Below, piece after piece: positions 1-7,994 of a stretch of DNA of 64,000 nt. How positions within the stretch are numbered: the stretch's first letter is position 1; every line of letters begins with the position of its first letter. The notes beneath the pieces were generated by a model that saw only the letters and a list, made by a program, of their open reading frames with translations, searched no databases and was not told the origin of the DNA. Made by a program: the position numbers and the translations under genes. The DNA is from JANMES01 sp038329865 (GTDB lineage: Bacteria; Planctomycetota; Phycisphaerae; Tepidisphaerales; Tepidisphaeraceae), in contig JBBQNK010000017.1 of NCBI GenBank assembly GCA_038329865.1, positions 24,163 through 88,162 of the forward strand, in the 5' to 3' direction.

Positions 1-1024
1 GCTTCAGCTTGGCCGGTTCTCCGATGGGCAGGTCGGCAATCCGCTTGCGGGCGGCGGCGATTTCCTCGGGGAAACGCACGTTGATCGGGTAATCGTTCAG
101 CGTGAGAAGAATGTCCTGCGTTTTCACACCGGCCTTCATGGCGGGGGAGTTGCGGTCGACGCTGTTGATCAGCACGCCCTCATCGATGTTCACGTCAAAA
201 AACGCTTCCAGATCCTGCAGCGGCTTAAGATCAACGCCCAGGTCGGCCCGCAGCACGTAGCCCTTACGGTCGGGCTTGGCGGTGGCGAGAATTTTCGACG
301 CCACCTCCTTGGCGGTATCGATCGGAATCGCAAAGTTTAAATTCTGCCCGCCGCCGCGGGTGTTGATGCCCACCAGCTTGCCGGTGAGATCGACCAACGG
401 CCCGCCGCTGTTGCCGGGGTTGATCGGCGTGTCCATCTGAATCCAGTTGGAGAAGTTGCCCGTCTCGTACTCATCGATCGACATCACTTCCGGATAAAAC
501 GTGCGCTCGTTGTTGGAGACGACGCCCAGGGTCATTGTGCGGGCGAGGCCGAACGGCGTGCCGATGGCCATCACGTCCTGCCCGGGAATGAGCTGCTTGC
601 TGCTGCCGATTTCGGCGGCCTTGAAGGTGATGTTCTTTTTCTTCACCGCTTCCATGTCGAGCTGGATAATCGCAAGATCGGTCCAGTGATCGTCGCCGAT
701 GAGCTTGGCGGGCACGCGCTCTTTGCTGAAGAGCGTTACGTTAATTTCCGCCGCCCGGCCGGCCACGTGGTAGTTGGTGAGGATGTGCCCCTGCTCGTCG
801 ATGATCACGCCGCTGCCGATCGCGCGAATGAAGGTGCGCTTGCCGTCGCGGTAGGTTTCAGTCGCGACGTCGATGCGGACGACGGCGGGGAAAATCCGGC
901 CCGTCACATCGACCACGGCCTTGGGCGTGGCGCTGGGAAACGGGTCTTTCGGCGCCGATGCGCAGCCGGCAACGGCGAGAATTACACACATCAATACGCC
1001 ACGGAAAGCGGTTGGATAGGTCAT
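1..1024 (-). CDS. HtrA/Deg-type serine protease lipoprotein with PDZ domain (3' end outside window)
   Basis: Read directly from the reverse complement; the ORF is open to the window edge, giving about 341 N-terminal residues. The start MTYPTAFRGV is followed by a short hydrophobic stretch and a lipobox LAVAGC (Cys21), so it is probably an exported, lipid-anchored protein. The trypsin-like domain (about residues 40-240) carries the full triad of the HtrA family: His86 in TNYHV, Asp116 in TDLAI and Ser206 in GNSGGPL. A PDZ domain follows from about residue 255 (VLINSVDRNSPAMKAGVKTQ). HtrA/Deg proteins degrade or refold damaged envelope proteins. It is transcribed divergently from the RdgC-like gene. 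The C-terminus, and therefore the number of PDZ domains, cannot be seen. Confidence 0.93.
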   Translation of the reverse strand, partial: MTYPTAFRGVLMCVILAVAGCASAPKDPFPSATPKAVVDVTGRIFPAVVRIDVATETYRDGKRTFIRAIGSGVIIDEQGHILTNYHVAGRAAEINVTLFSKERVPAKLIGDDHWTDLAIIQLDMEAVKKKNITFKAAEIGSSKQLIPGQDVMAIGTPFGLARTMTLGVVSNNERTFYPEVMSIDEYETGNFSNWIQMDTPINPGNSGGPLVDLTGKLVGINTRGGGQNLNFAIPIDTAKEVASKILATAKPDRKGYVLRADLGVDLKPLQDLEAFFDVNIDEGVLINSVDRNSPAMKAGVKTQDILLTLNDYPINVRFPEEIAAARKRIADLPIGEPAKLK

Positions 1025-1138
1025 GGGTGGAGATAAGATGCGCGAAGTCTGTCGATCTCGCAACTGACGGTTGGAAATATTCGTGCGAGGCAGTACAGTC
1101 CCGCCCCTTCAATTGGTTCAAACAAGTAAGGCAGCACC

Positions 1139-2338
1139 ATGGGATTTGCATCCGGTACAGTTTCGTTCCGCAGATTTGCCGTCGTCGGCGAGGCGCCCAA
1201 GTCCGTTAATCAGTCCATTCTGGACAAACTGAGCGAGCACGCATTGCGCCCCGGCGATATCGGCGTGCCCGACGAGGAAGAATACGGCTGGTCCGGCGGC
1301 CGGCACGTGCTGGACGGCAACTTCAGCTTCGAAAACAACGTCTTCGCTGAGGCACTTCACTTTGCGCTGCGGATCGATACCAATAAAGTTCCGTCGGAGT
1401 TAAAGAAGGCCTTCCAGATGATGGAAGAGGAAGCCGCCGCCGCTGCTAATCCTTCGGGGTTCATCAGCAAGAACCAGAAGCGCGACGCGAAAGACACCAC
1501 CCGCCGCAAGGTGGACGACGAGCTTCGCAGCGGCAAGTACCGTCGCAGCAAGCTGCTGGCGGTGCTGTGGGATCTGCCGACGCAGACGCTGTATTGCAAT
1601 GCGTCGGGTAAGTCGTTTGAAAAGCTGGCGGAGCTGTTCGAGCGGAGCCTGGGGCTATCGCTGCTGCCGTTGAGCGCGGGATCGGTCTCGATGCGTTTCC
1701 TGGAAAGCGCCGCCCGCCGCCGCGATTACGAAGACCTTCGGCCGACGCGTTTCGTCAGCGGGCCGGAAGGCGAAGGCCAGATGCCGGACTATCCATGGGT
1801 CGCCAAAGGCCCGGAGCCGAAAGATTTCATCGGCAATGAGATGATGATGTGGCTGTGGCACCAGGCCGACACGAAATCGGGCACGATCAAGACGCACAAC
1901 GCCGGCGATGTGACGGTGATGATCGACAAAACGTTAGACTTGGATTGCGCCTTCGGCCAAACCGGTCGCGACGGACTCCGTGGCGACGGCCCGGCGAACA
2001 TGCCCGAAGCCCGCGACGGTCTGCGAAGCGGCAAAGTCCCGCGCAAAGCCGGCCTGATCCTAGAAGCAGCCGGCATGAGCTTTTCGCTCAGCCTGAACCC
2101 CGAGGCAATCGCCATCGGCTCGGCTAAGCTGCCGGACGTGGAAGAGGCCGACAATGCCCGCGTGCTCTTCGAAGAACGCATCGCCACCCTGCGCGAACTG
2201 AGCAAGGCGATCGACGCGCTGTACGAAACGTTCATCAAGGTAAGAGTCACCAGTGCCTGGGAAGGCCAAACCAGCACCATCCGCAAGTGGATCACCACCA
2301 GCCAACGCGCCGCCTCGGCGGCGCTGGTAGCGGTGTGA
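1139..2338 (+). CDS. RdgC-like recombination-associated protein
   Basis: 399 residues starting at an ATG preceded by AAGG. The overall plan resembles RdgC: an N-terminal segment with ALRPGDIGVPDEEEYGW, a charged middle with VDDELRSGKYRRS, and LWDLPTQTLYCNASGKSFEKLAELFERSLGLSLLPL. The last matches the RdgC stretch in which a basic region precedes a hydrophobic strand and a helix ending in LPL. RdgC forms a ring on double-stranded DNA and restrains RecA in the bacteria where it has been studied. The protein is longer than Escherichia coli RdgC (303 residues), and the C-terminal 150 residues are less recognisable. The neighbouring gene is rmuC, another DNA-maintenance gene, which fits. A long imperfect hairpin repeat follows the stop codon. 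Confidence 0.6.
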   Translation: MGFASGTVSFRRFAVVGEAPKSVNQSILDKLSEHALRPGDIGVPDEEEYGWSGGRHVLDGNFSFENNVFAEALHFALRIDTNKVPSELKKAFQMMEEEAAAAANPSGFISKNQKRDAKDTTRRKVDDELRSGKYRRSKLLAVLWDLPTQTLYCNASGKSFEKLAELFERSLGLSLLPLSAGSVSMRFLESAARRRDYEDLRPTRFVSGPEGEGQMPDYPWVAKGPEPKDFIGNEMMMWLWHQADTKSGTIKTHNAGDVTVMIDKTLDLDCAFGQTGRDGLRGDGPANMPEARDGLRSGKVPRKAGLILEAAGMSFSLSLNPEAIAIGSAKLPDVEEADNARVLFEERIATLRELSKAIDALYETFIKVRVTSAWEGQTSTIRKWITTSQRAASAALVAV

Positions 2339-2352
2339 TTTCTGCCACGAAT

Positions 2353-2503
2353 GGGCAAAATCCAGCGAGGAATTTTTACCACAGAGAAGGAAGAGAGCGT
2401 GCAGAGAACGCAGAGAGACGAAAGAGCAAAGCCTGGTTTGTCCCTTTGCTTTATCTCCGTGCCCTCATCCTCCTCTGTGGTAAATTTTTCCCCGCATTTG
2501 CCC
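2353..2503. repeat. Long imperfect inverted repeat (cagag/accacagag family)
   Basis: The outer arms begin gggcaaa (2353) and end tttgccc (2503). Inside them atttttaccacagag pairs with ctctgtggtaaattt, and an inner agcaaag/ctttgct hairpin lies near the centre. Most of the space between the RdgC-like gene and rmuC is this element. The cagag-rich wording recurs at 62871-62966, and a related one at 10764-10890. Confidence 0.7.
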
Positions 2504-2548
2504 AGTGCTTCGTGCTAGTTTTTCATCTCGGTTGTACACTCTCGATTC

Positions 2549-3925
2549 ATGGATTGGATCGCACTCATCATTGGTTTAGCCGTCGGCGGGTTGGCCGGCG
2601 CGGTGATCGGGTTTTTGTACTGCGACCGTCGCTCACGCGCCGCGGCGTCGGCGGATCAGATTGCATTGGCGACGGCGAATCAGCAGGCGGCCTCGCTCGC
2701 GGAGCAATCCAAACTTCAAACCGAAGAAACCGCCCACGTCCGGGCCCAACTCTCCGCCGCCGAACGGCAGGCGGCGACACTCGCCGCAGAGCTGCGCGGG
2801 GCGCAGCAGAATCTGGCCGAGCAGCGGAGCCTCCTTGTCGACGCCCAGGAAAGACTCCGCGAGTCGTTCTCTCATCTTTCCGCTGAAGCCCTCGCGAAGA
2901 ATAACGAGGCGTTCCTGCATCTCGCCCGTCAGCGGTTCGAGTCGCTCTCCAAAGAAGCCACCGGCACGCTCGACGAACGCAAAGCCCAAATCGAAGGCCT
3001 GCTCAAACCACTCAACGAGCTGCTTGGCCAATACCAGATCCGCCTTACCGACATCGAAAAAAGCCGCACTGAAGGGTACAGCAGCCTGCGCGAGCAACTC
3101 GGCTCGCTGGCGGAAGTGCAACGCACGCTCGGCACGCAAACGAATCAACTCGTCAACGCCCTTCGCCGGCCCAGCACACGTGGGCAGTGGGGCGAACTCA
3201 CGCTCAAGCGGCTCGTCGAGCTAGCAGGCATGAGCGACAAATGCGACTTCTGCGAGCAGGCCACCGTCGAAGGCGAAGACGCCCGCTTTCGGCCGGACAT
3301 GGTCATCCGCCTGCCGGGCGACCGCGAAGTGGTGATCGACTCCAAGGCCGCCCTCGATGCGTTCCTCGATGCGTCGGCCGCGGAAAACGAAGATCTCCGC
3401 AAGCAACATCTCATCCGCCACAGCCTGCAGGTGCGGGCGCGGGCGAAGGAGCTTGCGACCAAGGCGTACTGGAACCAGTTCAAGCGCTCGCCGGAATTCG
3501 TCGTGATGTTTCTTCCCGGCGAGGCGTTTTTGTACGCAGCCGTTGAGAACGACCCGACGATCGTCGAAGAATTCCTGCGCAGCCGGGTGATCATCGCCAC
3601 GCCGACGACGCTGATCGCGCTGCTCAAGACGATCGAGTTCGGCTGGCGGCAGGAGGCGATCACGCAAAACGCCGAGGCCGTGCAAAAGCTCGGCCGCGAG
3701 TTGTACGACCGCATCGCCGTGATGGGCGACCACTTCGCGAAACTCGGCGGCAACCTGGAGGCGGCGGTGGCGTCGTACAATCGCACGCTGGTGTCGATCG
3801 AATCCCGCGTGCTGGTCTCGGCCCGCAAGATGAGCGAGCTGGGTGCTGGATCGGATAAGACGATCGCGGAAATCGAATCAGTAGACGACCGGCCGCGCGA
3901 GTTGCCGGCGAGTTTGCAGTCCTAA
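2549..3925 (+). CDS. rmuC: RmuC family DNA recombination protein
   Basis: 458 residues. An N-terminal membrane anchor (residues 2-25, IALIIGLAVGGLAGAVIGFL) is followed by about 170 residues of Ala/Glu/Gln-rich coiled coil. The conserved RmuC domain comes next, with RGQWGELTLKRLVELAGM, RFRPDMVIRLPG and VVIDSKAALDAFLDA. RmuC proteins limit DNA inversions at short inverted repeats in E. coli and carry a predicted nuclease-like fold; the biochemical activity is unsettled. Length matches the family (about 450-500). The start is the first ATG after the upstream repeat and has no clear Shine-Dalgarno. Presence in a genome region so rich in inverted repeats is suggestive but not evidence of a link. 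Confidence 0.92.
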   Translation: MDWIALIIGLAVGGLAGAVIGFLYCDRRSRAAASADQIALATANQQAASLAEQSKLQTEETAHVRAQLSAAERQAATLAAELRGAQQNLAEQRSLLVDAQERLRESFSHLSAEALAKNNEAFLHLARQRFESLSKEATGTLDERKAQIEGLLKPLNELLGQYQIRLTDIEKSRTEGYSSLREQLGSLAEVQRTLGTQTNQLVNALRRPSTRGQWGELTLKRLVELAGMSDKCDFCEQATVEGEDARFRPDMVIRLPGDREVVIDSKAALDAFLDASAAENEDLRKQHLIRHSLQVRARAKELATKAYWNQFKRSPEFVVMFLPGEAFLYAAVENDPTIVEEFLRSRVIIATPTTLIALLKTIEFGWRQEAITQNAEAVQKLGRELYDRIAVMGDHFAKLGGNLEAAVASYNRTLVSIESRVLVSARKMSELGAGSDKTIAEIESVDDRPRELPASLQS

Positions 3926-3995
3926 TGGAAATGCAGAATGATGAATGCAGAATGCAGAGTGGAATAATTCATTCTGCATTCCGCATTCTGCATTC
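3925..3995. repeat. Inverted repeat of gaatgcagaatgc units
   Basis: GAATGCAGAATGC at 3943-3955 is perfectly complementary to 3983-3995, with further imperfect copies (atgcagaatgatgaatgcag) in front. It fills the space between rmuC and the threonine ammonia-lyase gene and begins at the last base of the rmuC stop. Both strands are open across it, so automatic start calls can wrongly include it in either gene. Confidence 0.8.
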
Positions 3996-4005
3996 GAATC
4001 AAACT

Positions 4006-5217
4006 ATGACGACAGTAACCCTCGACTCCATTGAAGCCGCCCGTACGCGGATTCGTGATGTGATTTATCACAGCCCCTGTCCGTACTCGCTTTCGCTCTC
4101 GCGGCTGTGCGGCTGCTCGATTTACTGCAAGCTCGATCACCTGCAGATGACCGGCAGTTTCAAGGAGCGCGGCGCACGCAACAAGCTGATGCAGCTGACC
4201 GACGCCGAAAAAGCCCGCGGCGTGGTCGCGGCGTCGGCGGGGAATCATGCGCTGGCGCTCTCGTACCATGGCCGCGATCTGGGGATGGAAGTGACCGTCG
4301 TCATGCCTGTGTGGGCGCCGCTGGTGAAGGTGAGCAACTGCCGCACGTTCGGGGCGAACGTCATCCTCAGCGGCAACACTTACGACGACGCCCGCGCGTT
4401 CGCCCGCAAGCTGGCGGACGAAAAGTCGCTCGTCTACGTGCACGGGTTTGACGACGCCGACATCATCGCCGGGCAAGGCACGCTGGGGCTGGAAATTCTT
4501 GAAGACGTGCCCGATGTGGACGCGGTGATCGTGCCCGTCGGCGGCGGGGGATTGATCGCGGGGGTCTCGCGGGCGATCAAGGCGATCCGCCCGCAGACGC
4601 GCATCATCGGCGTTGAGCCGGCGAACGCGCCGACGCTTCAGGCCTCGCTCAAGGCCGGCAAGGTGACGCGGATTGAGACGCGTCCAACGCTGGCCGACGG
4701 GCTGGCGGTGGCGGAGATCGGCACGCTTTGCTTTGAGATTGCCCGTGAGTTGGTCGACGATTTGGTGATGGTCGACGAGGCTCAGATCGCGATGAGCATA
4801 CTCCGCCTGCTCGAGCACGAAAAAATGGTTGTTGAAGGCGCCGGCGCCGTCCCGCTCGCGGCGGCGATGGGCAAGACGCTCGGCCTGGAAGGGAAGAAAG
4901 TCGTCCTCATCCTCTGCGGCGGGAATATCGACGTGACGATGCTCAGCAAAGTGATCGAGCGCGGCCTGGCAGCGGACGGGCGGTTGTGCCGGTTCAACAC
5001 CAACATCTCCGACCGTCCCGGCGGGCTGGCGAAGATCGCGGTGCTGATCGCCAACGCCGGCGCGAGCGTGAAGGACATCAACCACGACCGCAACTTCGGG
5101 CCCGCGGATATTGCGAACGTGAGCGTGGACATCGTGCTGGAGACGCGGGATTTCGATCACATCGCGGAGATCAAGGCGACCCTGAGTAACGCAGGGATTG
5201 AAGCGCGGTTTGATTAG
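4006..5217 (+). CDS. ilvA: Threonine ammonia-lyase (PLP-dependent) with ACT domain
   Basis: 403 residues from the ATG at 4006 (MTTVTLDSIEAARTRI). The longer reading from 3925 would translate the inverted repeat and is rejected. The enzyme deaminates threonine to 2-oxobutanoate, the first step towards isoleucine or of threonine catabolism. The PLP lysine is Lys53 in TGSFKERGARNK. SAGNHALA (phosphate-side Asn) and the glycine loop PVGGGGLIAG are both present. The last 75 residues form a single ACT domain (NTNISDRPGGLAKIAVLIANAGASV), the arrangement of the roughly 400-residue catabolic-type or short IlvA enzymes. Those proteins carry one ACT domain rather than the two of E. coli IlvA. It could therefore be named tdcB or ilvA; threonine ammonia-lyase is secure. 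Confidence 0.92.
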   Translation: MTTVTLDSIEAARTRIRDVIYHSPCPYSLSLSRLCGCSIYCKLDHLQMTGSFKERGARNKLMQLTDAEKARGVVAASAGNHALALSYHGRDLGMEVTVVMPVWAPLVKVSNCRTFGANVILSGNTYDDARAFARKLADEKSLVYVHGFDDADIIAGQGTLGLEILEDVPDVDAVIVPVGGGGLIAGVSRAIKAIRPQTRIIGVEPANAPTLQASLKAGKVTRIETRPTLADGLAVAEIGTLCFEIARELVDDLVMVDEAQIAMSILRLLEHEKMVVEGAGAVPLAAAMGKTLGLEGKKVVLILCGGNIDVTMLSKVIERGLAADGRLCRFNTNISDRPGGLAKIAVLIANAGASVKDINHDRNFGPADIANVSVDIVLETRDFDHIAEIKATLSNAGIEARFD

Positions 5218-5230
5218 ATTTGCCCTATCT

Positions 5231-5258
5231 TTCCTCTCCCGGAATACCGGGAGAGGAA
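5231..5258. terminator. Perfect hairpin between convergent genes, ccctctcccgg family
   Basis: TTCCTCTCCCGG (5231-5242), loop AATA, then its exact complement (5247-5258). Further pairing gatttg/caaatc flanks it. It lies between the convergent threonine ammonia-lyase and DUF502 genes, so it could terminate both. The same wording recurs at 9821-9846, so it is also a repeated element. Confidence 0.6.
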
Positions 5259-5285
5259 CAAATCTGGCACGGTCTCTCGCGCAGG

Positions 5286-5882
5286 TTAGGTTTTGACTTG
5301 CTCAGAGATCGCAGCCCCCACCACCGCGGGGACGTAGTTGCCTGTCGATAGCACCAGCTTGAACGCTTCTTCCGCACTGCAATCGAGCAGCTTGCACATG
5401 TTTTTGTTGACGAAATGCATCCGGCCCGTGAGCGGATTGGGTGCATTTGGTACGAACACGCACCACGTATCATCGTGACCGTCGATTGATCGTGCGCTGG
5501 TGAAACCGATCTGCATGCCGCCGACTTCGGACGGAATCAGCACCACTTTGCTGAAGGTGCCCTCCGTGCCGCCGGGGGTGAGGGCGATTTGCTTCCACGT
5601 CTGGTAGAGCGTGTTCAGGCCGGGCACCTTGCTCAGAGCCCTGTCGAACAATCCAAAAACCCATTTGCCGACGAGGCTGGAGAGCACCAGGCCCGTCACG
5701 TAAATCACTGCGACTACGATCAGGATGCCGACGAACGGCACGCGCCGGCCGGTGAGGTATTCCATCAGGTCGCGGGTGTACGATTCGATCTTCACGAAGA
5801 TGAAGATCGTCACGCCCACCGGCACGACGGCGAAGATGCCGGTGAGAAACGTGTTTCGCAAATGATTCTGCATGTTGGCCAT
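5286..5882 (-). CDS. DUF502 family membrane protein
   Basis: 198 residues. There are two N-terminal membrane helices (about residues 11-31, LTGIFAVVPVGVTIFIFVKI, and 48-72). The family-typical stretch SKVPGLNTLYQTWKQI and a beta-rich soluble half with VVLIPSEVGGMQIGF and CVFVPNAPNPLTGRMHFV follow. DUF502 proteins are widespread two-helix membrane proteins; a homologue in plants (COV1/LCV) affects vacuolar trafficking, but no bacterial role is established. Length is normal for the family. It is divergent from the next gene and convergent with the threonine ammonia-lyase gene. Confidence 0.88.
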   Translation of the reverse strand: MANMQNHLRNTFLTGIFAVVPVGVTIFIFVKIESYTRDLMEYLTGRRVPFVGILIVVAVIYVTGLVLSSLVGKWVFGLFDRALSKVPGLNTLYQTWKQIALTPGGTEGTFSKVVLIPSEVGGMQIGFTSARSIDGHDDTWCVFVPNAPNPLTGRMHFVNKNMCKLLDCSAEEAFKLVLSTGNYVPAVVGAAISEQVKT

Positions 5883-5946
5883 GTGACTTTGTATTGTGCC
5901 CGCTCGCCGCTAGAGAGCCAAGCGTCGCCGCCCTACAATCGCCGAC

Positions 5947-6651
5947 GTGAGCGAGAGTTTTCAACCGCCACAGCGTGCGCGATCCAACTCCGGCCGATGG
6001 CTGGTGGTGGGATTGTTCGTGCTGGCGGGGGTGATCGTGGCGGCCTTTTTCAGCACGTCGTACAAATTTGATCCCGCGCCGAAAGAAGCGGTGTGGGGCA
6101 AGCCGGGGCGCGACGTGCGCGTATTGTCAATCGATGCGAAGAGCGTGCCGGGGGATCTGGCGGCGCTGGCAGATCACATCAACGTGGCCCACGCGGATGT
6201 CGTGCTCGTGCAGCGGCTCGACGGTGTGCAACTCGATAAGCTCGCCGAGTTGATCGCCATGCCGCAAGTGGGCCGCGTGCAGATTTTCTACCCGGCCCAG
6301 AGCGTGCCCGGTGCCGAACCCACCTACGGAAACGCCGTCTTCAGCAAATTCGACCTGTACGAAGGCCGATCCATCCCGAACAAGGGCGGCAGCTTCGGTG
6401 TTTGGACGACGGCGGTGGTCGATGGCCATAAGTTCGTGCTCGTCAGCGCTAATCTCTCCACGCCGCCGGATAAGCAGGCGAACATGTTCGACAAAGCCTG
6501 GCGCGGGCTCGGCTCGCCGCCGATGATCGCGGGCGGCGATTTTGCGGGCGCGGCGTTGCCGGATTCGCGAGCTGCAGGAGATGCGGTGCTGCTTTGGGGT
6601 GGGTGGGAGATGGAATCTTCTGCGACGGGGAATGTGATCGTAGTGCGATGA
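5947..6651 (+). CDS. Membrane-anchored degenerate endonuclease/exonuclease/phosphatase (EEP)-fold protein
   Basis: 234 residues from a GTG start. One membrane helix (about residues 19-38) precedes a domain whose motif order matches the EEP fold: VRVLSIDAKS, ADVVLVQRLDGV, YGNAVFSKFDLY, VLVSANLSTPP and IAGGDFAGAAL. Key catalytic residues of active EEP enzymes are replaced. The metal-binding Glu of the usual LQE motif is Arg here (VQR), the TH pair is AN, and the Asn of GDFN is Ala. The likely reading is a non-catalytic or altered family member on the outside of the cytoplasmic membrane. The fold call rests on motif order only. A paired-hairpin repeat follows it. Confidence 0.55.
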   Translation: MSESFQPPQRARSNSGRWLVVGLFVLAGVIVAAFFSTSYKFDPAPKEAVWGKPGRDVRVLSIDAKSVPGDLAALADHINVAHADVVLVQRLDGVQLDKLAELIAMPQVGRVQIFYPAQSVPGAEPTYGNAVFSKFDLYEGRSIPNKGGSFGVWTTAVVDGHKFVLVSANLSTPPDKQANMFDKAWRGLGSPPMIAGGDFAGAALPDSRAAGDAVLLWGGWEMESSATGNVIVVR

Positions 6652-6679
6652 GTGCGATGCAAATGGATAGCTGCGTTTT

Positions 6680-6750
6680 CGTGGCACGGGCGGCCCGCCC
6701 GTGTCTTGATCTTCGAATCGAAAAACCATGGGCGAGCCGCCCATGCCACG
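6680..6750. repeat. Paired hairpin repeat, GTGGCATGGGC family
   Basis: Arm 6680-6703 (cgtggcacgggcggcc...) and arm 6726-6750 (...gagccgcccatgccacg) are inverted copies with few mismatches. Each arm also folds on itself (cacgggcggcccgcccgtg; catgggcgagccgcccatg). It starts 29 bases after the EEP-like stop and lies before the convergent end of the next gene. The same family recurs at 13388-13570. Confidence 0.8.
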
Positions 6751-6785
6751 AAGATTCAATCACCATCGTACGCTGGTTTTGCGGG

Positions 6786-7979
6786 TTACTTTTGCAGTTG
6801 AGTGGGCTTGGTCGTGGGGGTCGGCACCAGTTCGTTGCGAAGCTGCCGCACCGTCGCGAGCCATGCGGCCGGTGTCTCGTCCATTTTCGGGGCGATTGGC
6901 CGGGCGGTTAGTTTTCGCAGTTGATCGATCGCCAGGCCGCGGATGGATTTGCTGTCGGTGTAAAGGCAGTCGAGTAGGAATGGCACGTCGGTGGCGTAGG
7001 TCTTGGCGTCGGCTTCGCTCAGCGGCTTGTACGGCGCGATGAACGCATCCAGCCGGCTGTTCTGTTCTGATGAGAGTTTTGCGCGCGGCAACTGCAGCAC
7101 CACCAGGGCCGCCGGTTCGCCGAGCTTTTCGAGCGCTTCTGAAGCGGCCTCGCGCGTGCCGTAGTCTTCGGCATCGAGCTGGGCCACCAGCTTCGTCACC
7201 TGTTCGGCGATGCTGCGGTCGATGGTCTGGTTGCCATGCAGCACCTGCCAGGCAGTGCGCTGATCGACCGCGAACGCAACCGTCTCCTGCCCCAAAGCCG
7301 CGAGCATCGGCTGAAGGAACTCCGCCGTCTCGGCTGGGTACTTTCGGCGCAGCTGGACCACGTCATCGGCCTGGAGCTTGAGATCGACCGTCCGGGCGCC
7401 TGTCGCTTTGTCGATAACCATCACGTAAAGCGTCACCGGCCTGTTATCAGGGTCTAGTCCATCGTTCTGCGTGTTGGCGATGTACTGCACCGAACGCGAG
7501 ATTAGTTCGTTCTCGCTGTCGACCGATAGCCGCACATCGTTCTGCAGCGAGCAGAGCGTGTAGATAATCTGCGCGGCCGGCAGAAGGGTGATCTCGTGTC
7601 GCACGGTGATCACCGGCACATCAAACTGCCGATTCACCACGGCCGTGGTTCGGCCGGGGAAATCGGCGATTTTCACCGTCATCGTCTCCGGCGAAGTCGG
7701 CAGGCTCGTTGTCATTTGCAGCATGCGATTGTGCAGGGAAAGACGCACGACTTCTGCGATCGACGGTGCAACGATCGGCACGCTCGGGTCGTACTCTTCT
7801 TTGCTCGGCTGGGTGGTAGAAGGCGCGACGACTGATTCTGCCACACCATGCTTGAGCAACTGATCCCAGGCGGCCGCGCCGGTTGGCGGCGCGGGATTCG
7901 TGGCAGGCGTGGCGGCGGAGAGAGCGAGCGGCCACATCAGGGCCAAAGCGACAGCCGGAATGAACGGGCGGCTAAGCAT
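6786..7979 (-). CDS. Uncharacterised exported protein with HEAT-like C-terminal part
   Basis: 397 residues. A signal peptide (about residues 1-22, PAVALALMWPLALSAA) is followed by a Pro/Thr-rich linker and a domain I do not recognise. The stretch around residues 265-300 (LVAQLDAEDYGTREAASEALEKLGEPA) has the helix-turn-helix pattern of HEAT/armadillo-like repeats that are common in exported planctomycete proteins. The C-terminus ends in a Thr/Pro/Gln-rich tail. It ends close to the next gene on the same strand (7995) and may share its transcript. No catalytic motif was seen, and its function is unknown. Confidence 0.75.
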   Translation of the reverse strand: MLSRPFIPAVALALMWPLALSAATPATNPAPPTGAAAWDQLLKHGVAESVVAPSTTQPSKEEYDPSVPIVAPSIAEVVRLSLHNRMLQMTTSLPTSPETMTVKIADFPGRTTAVVNRQFDVPVITVRHEITLLPAAQIIYTLCSLQNDVRLSVDSENELISRSVQYIANTQNDGLDPDNRPVTLYVMVIDKATGARTVDLKLQADDVVQLRRKYPAETAEFLQPMLAALGQETVAFAVDQRTAWQVLHGNQTIDRSIAEQVTKLVAQLDAEDYGTREAASEALEKLGEPAALVVLQLPRAKLSSEQNSRLDAFIAPYKPLSEADAKTYATDVPFLLDCLYTDSKSIRGLAIDQLRKLTARPIAPKMDETPAAWLATVRQLRNELVPTPTTKPTQLQK

Positions 7980-7994
7980 GTCGTGCTTTCTCTT

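Noticed and set aside
3922..5160. Minus-strand ORF (412 codons) opposite the threonine ammonia-lyase
   Set aside because: Antisense shadow; part of it is the translated inverted repeat.
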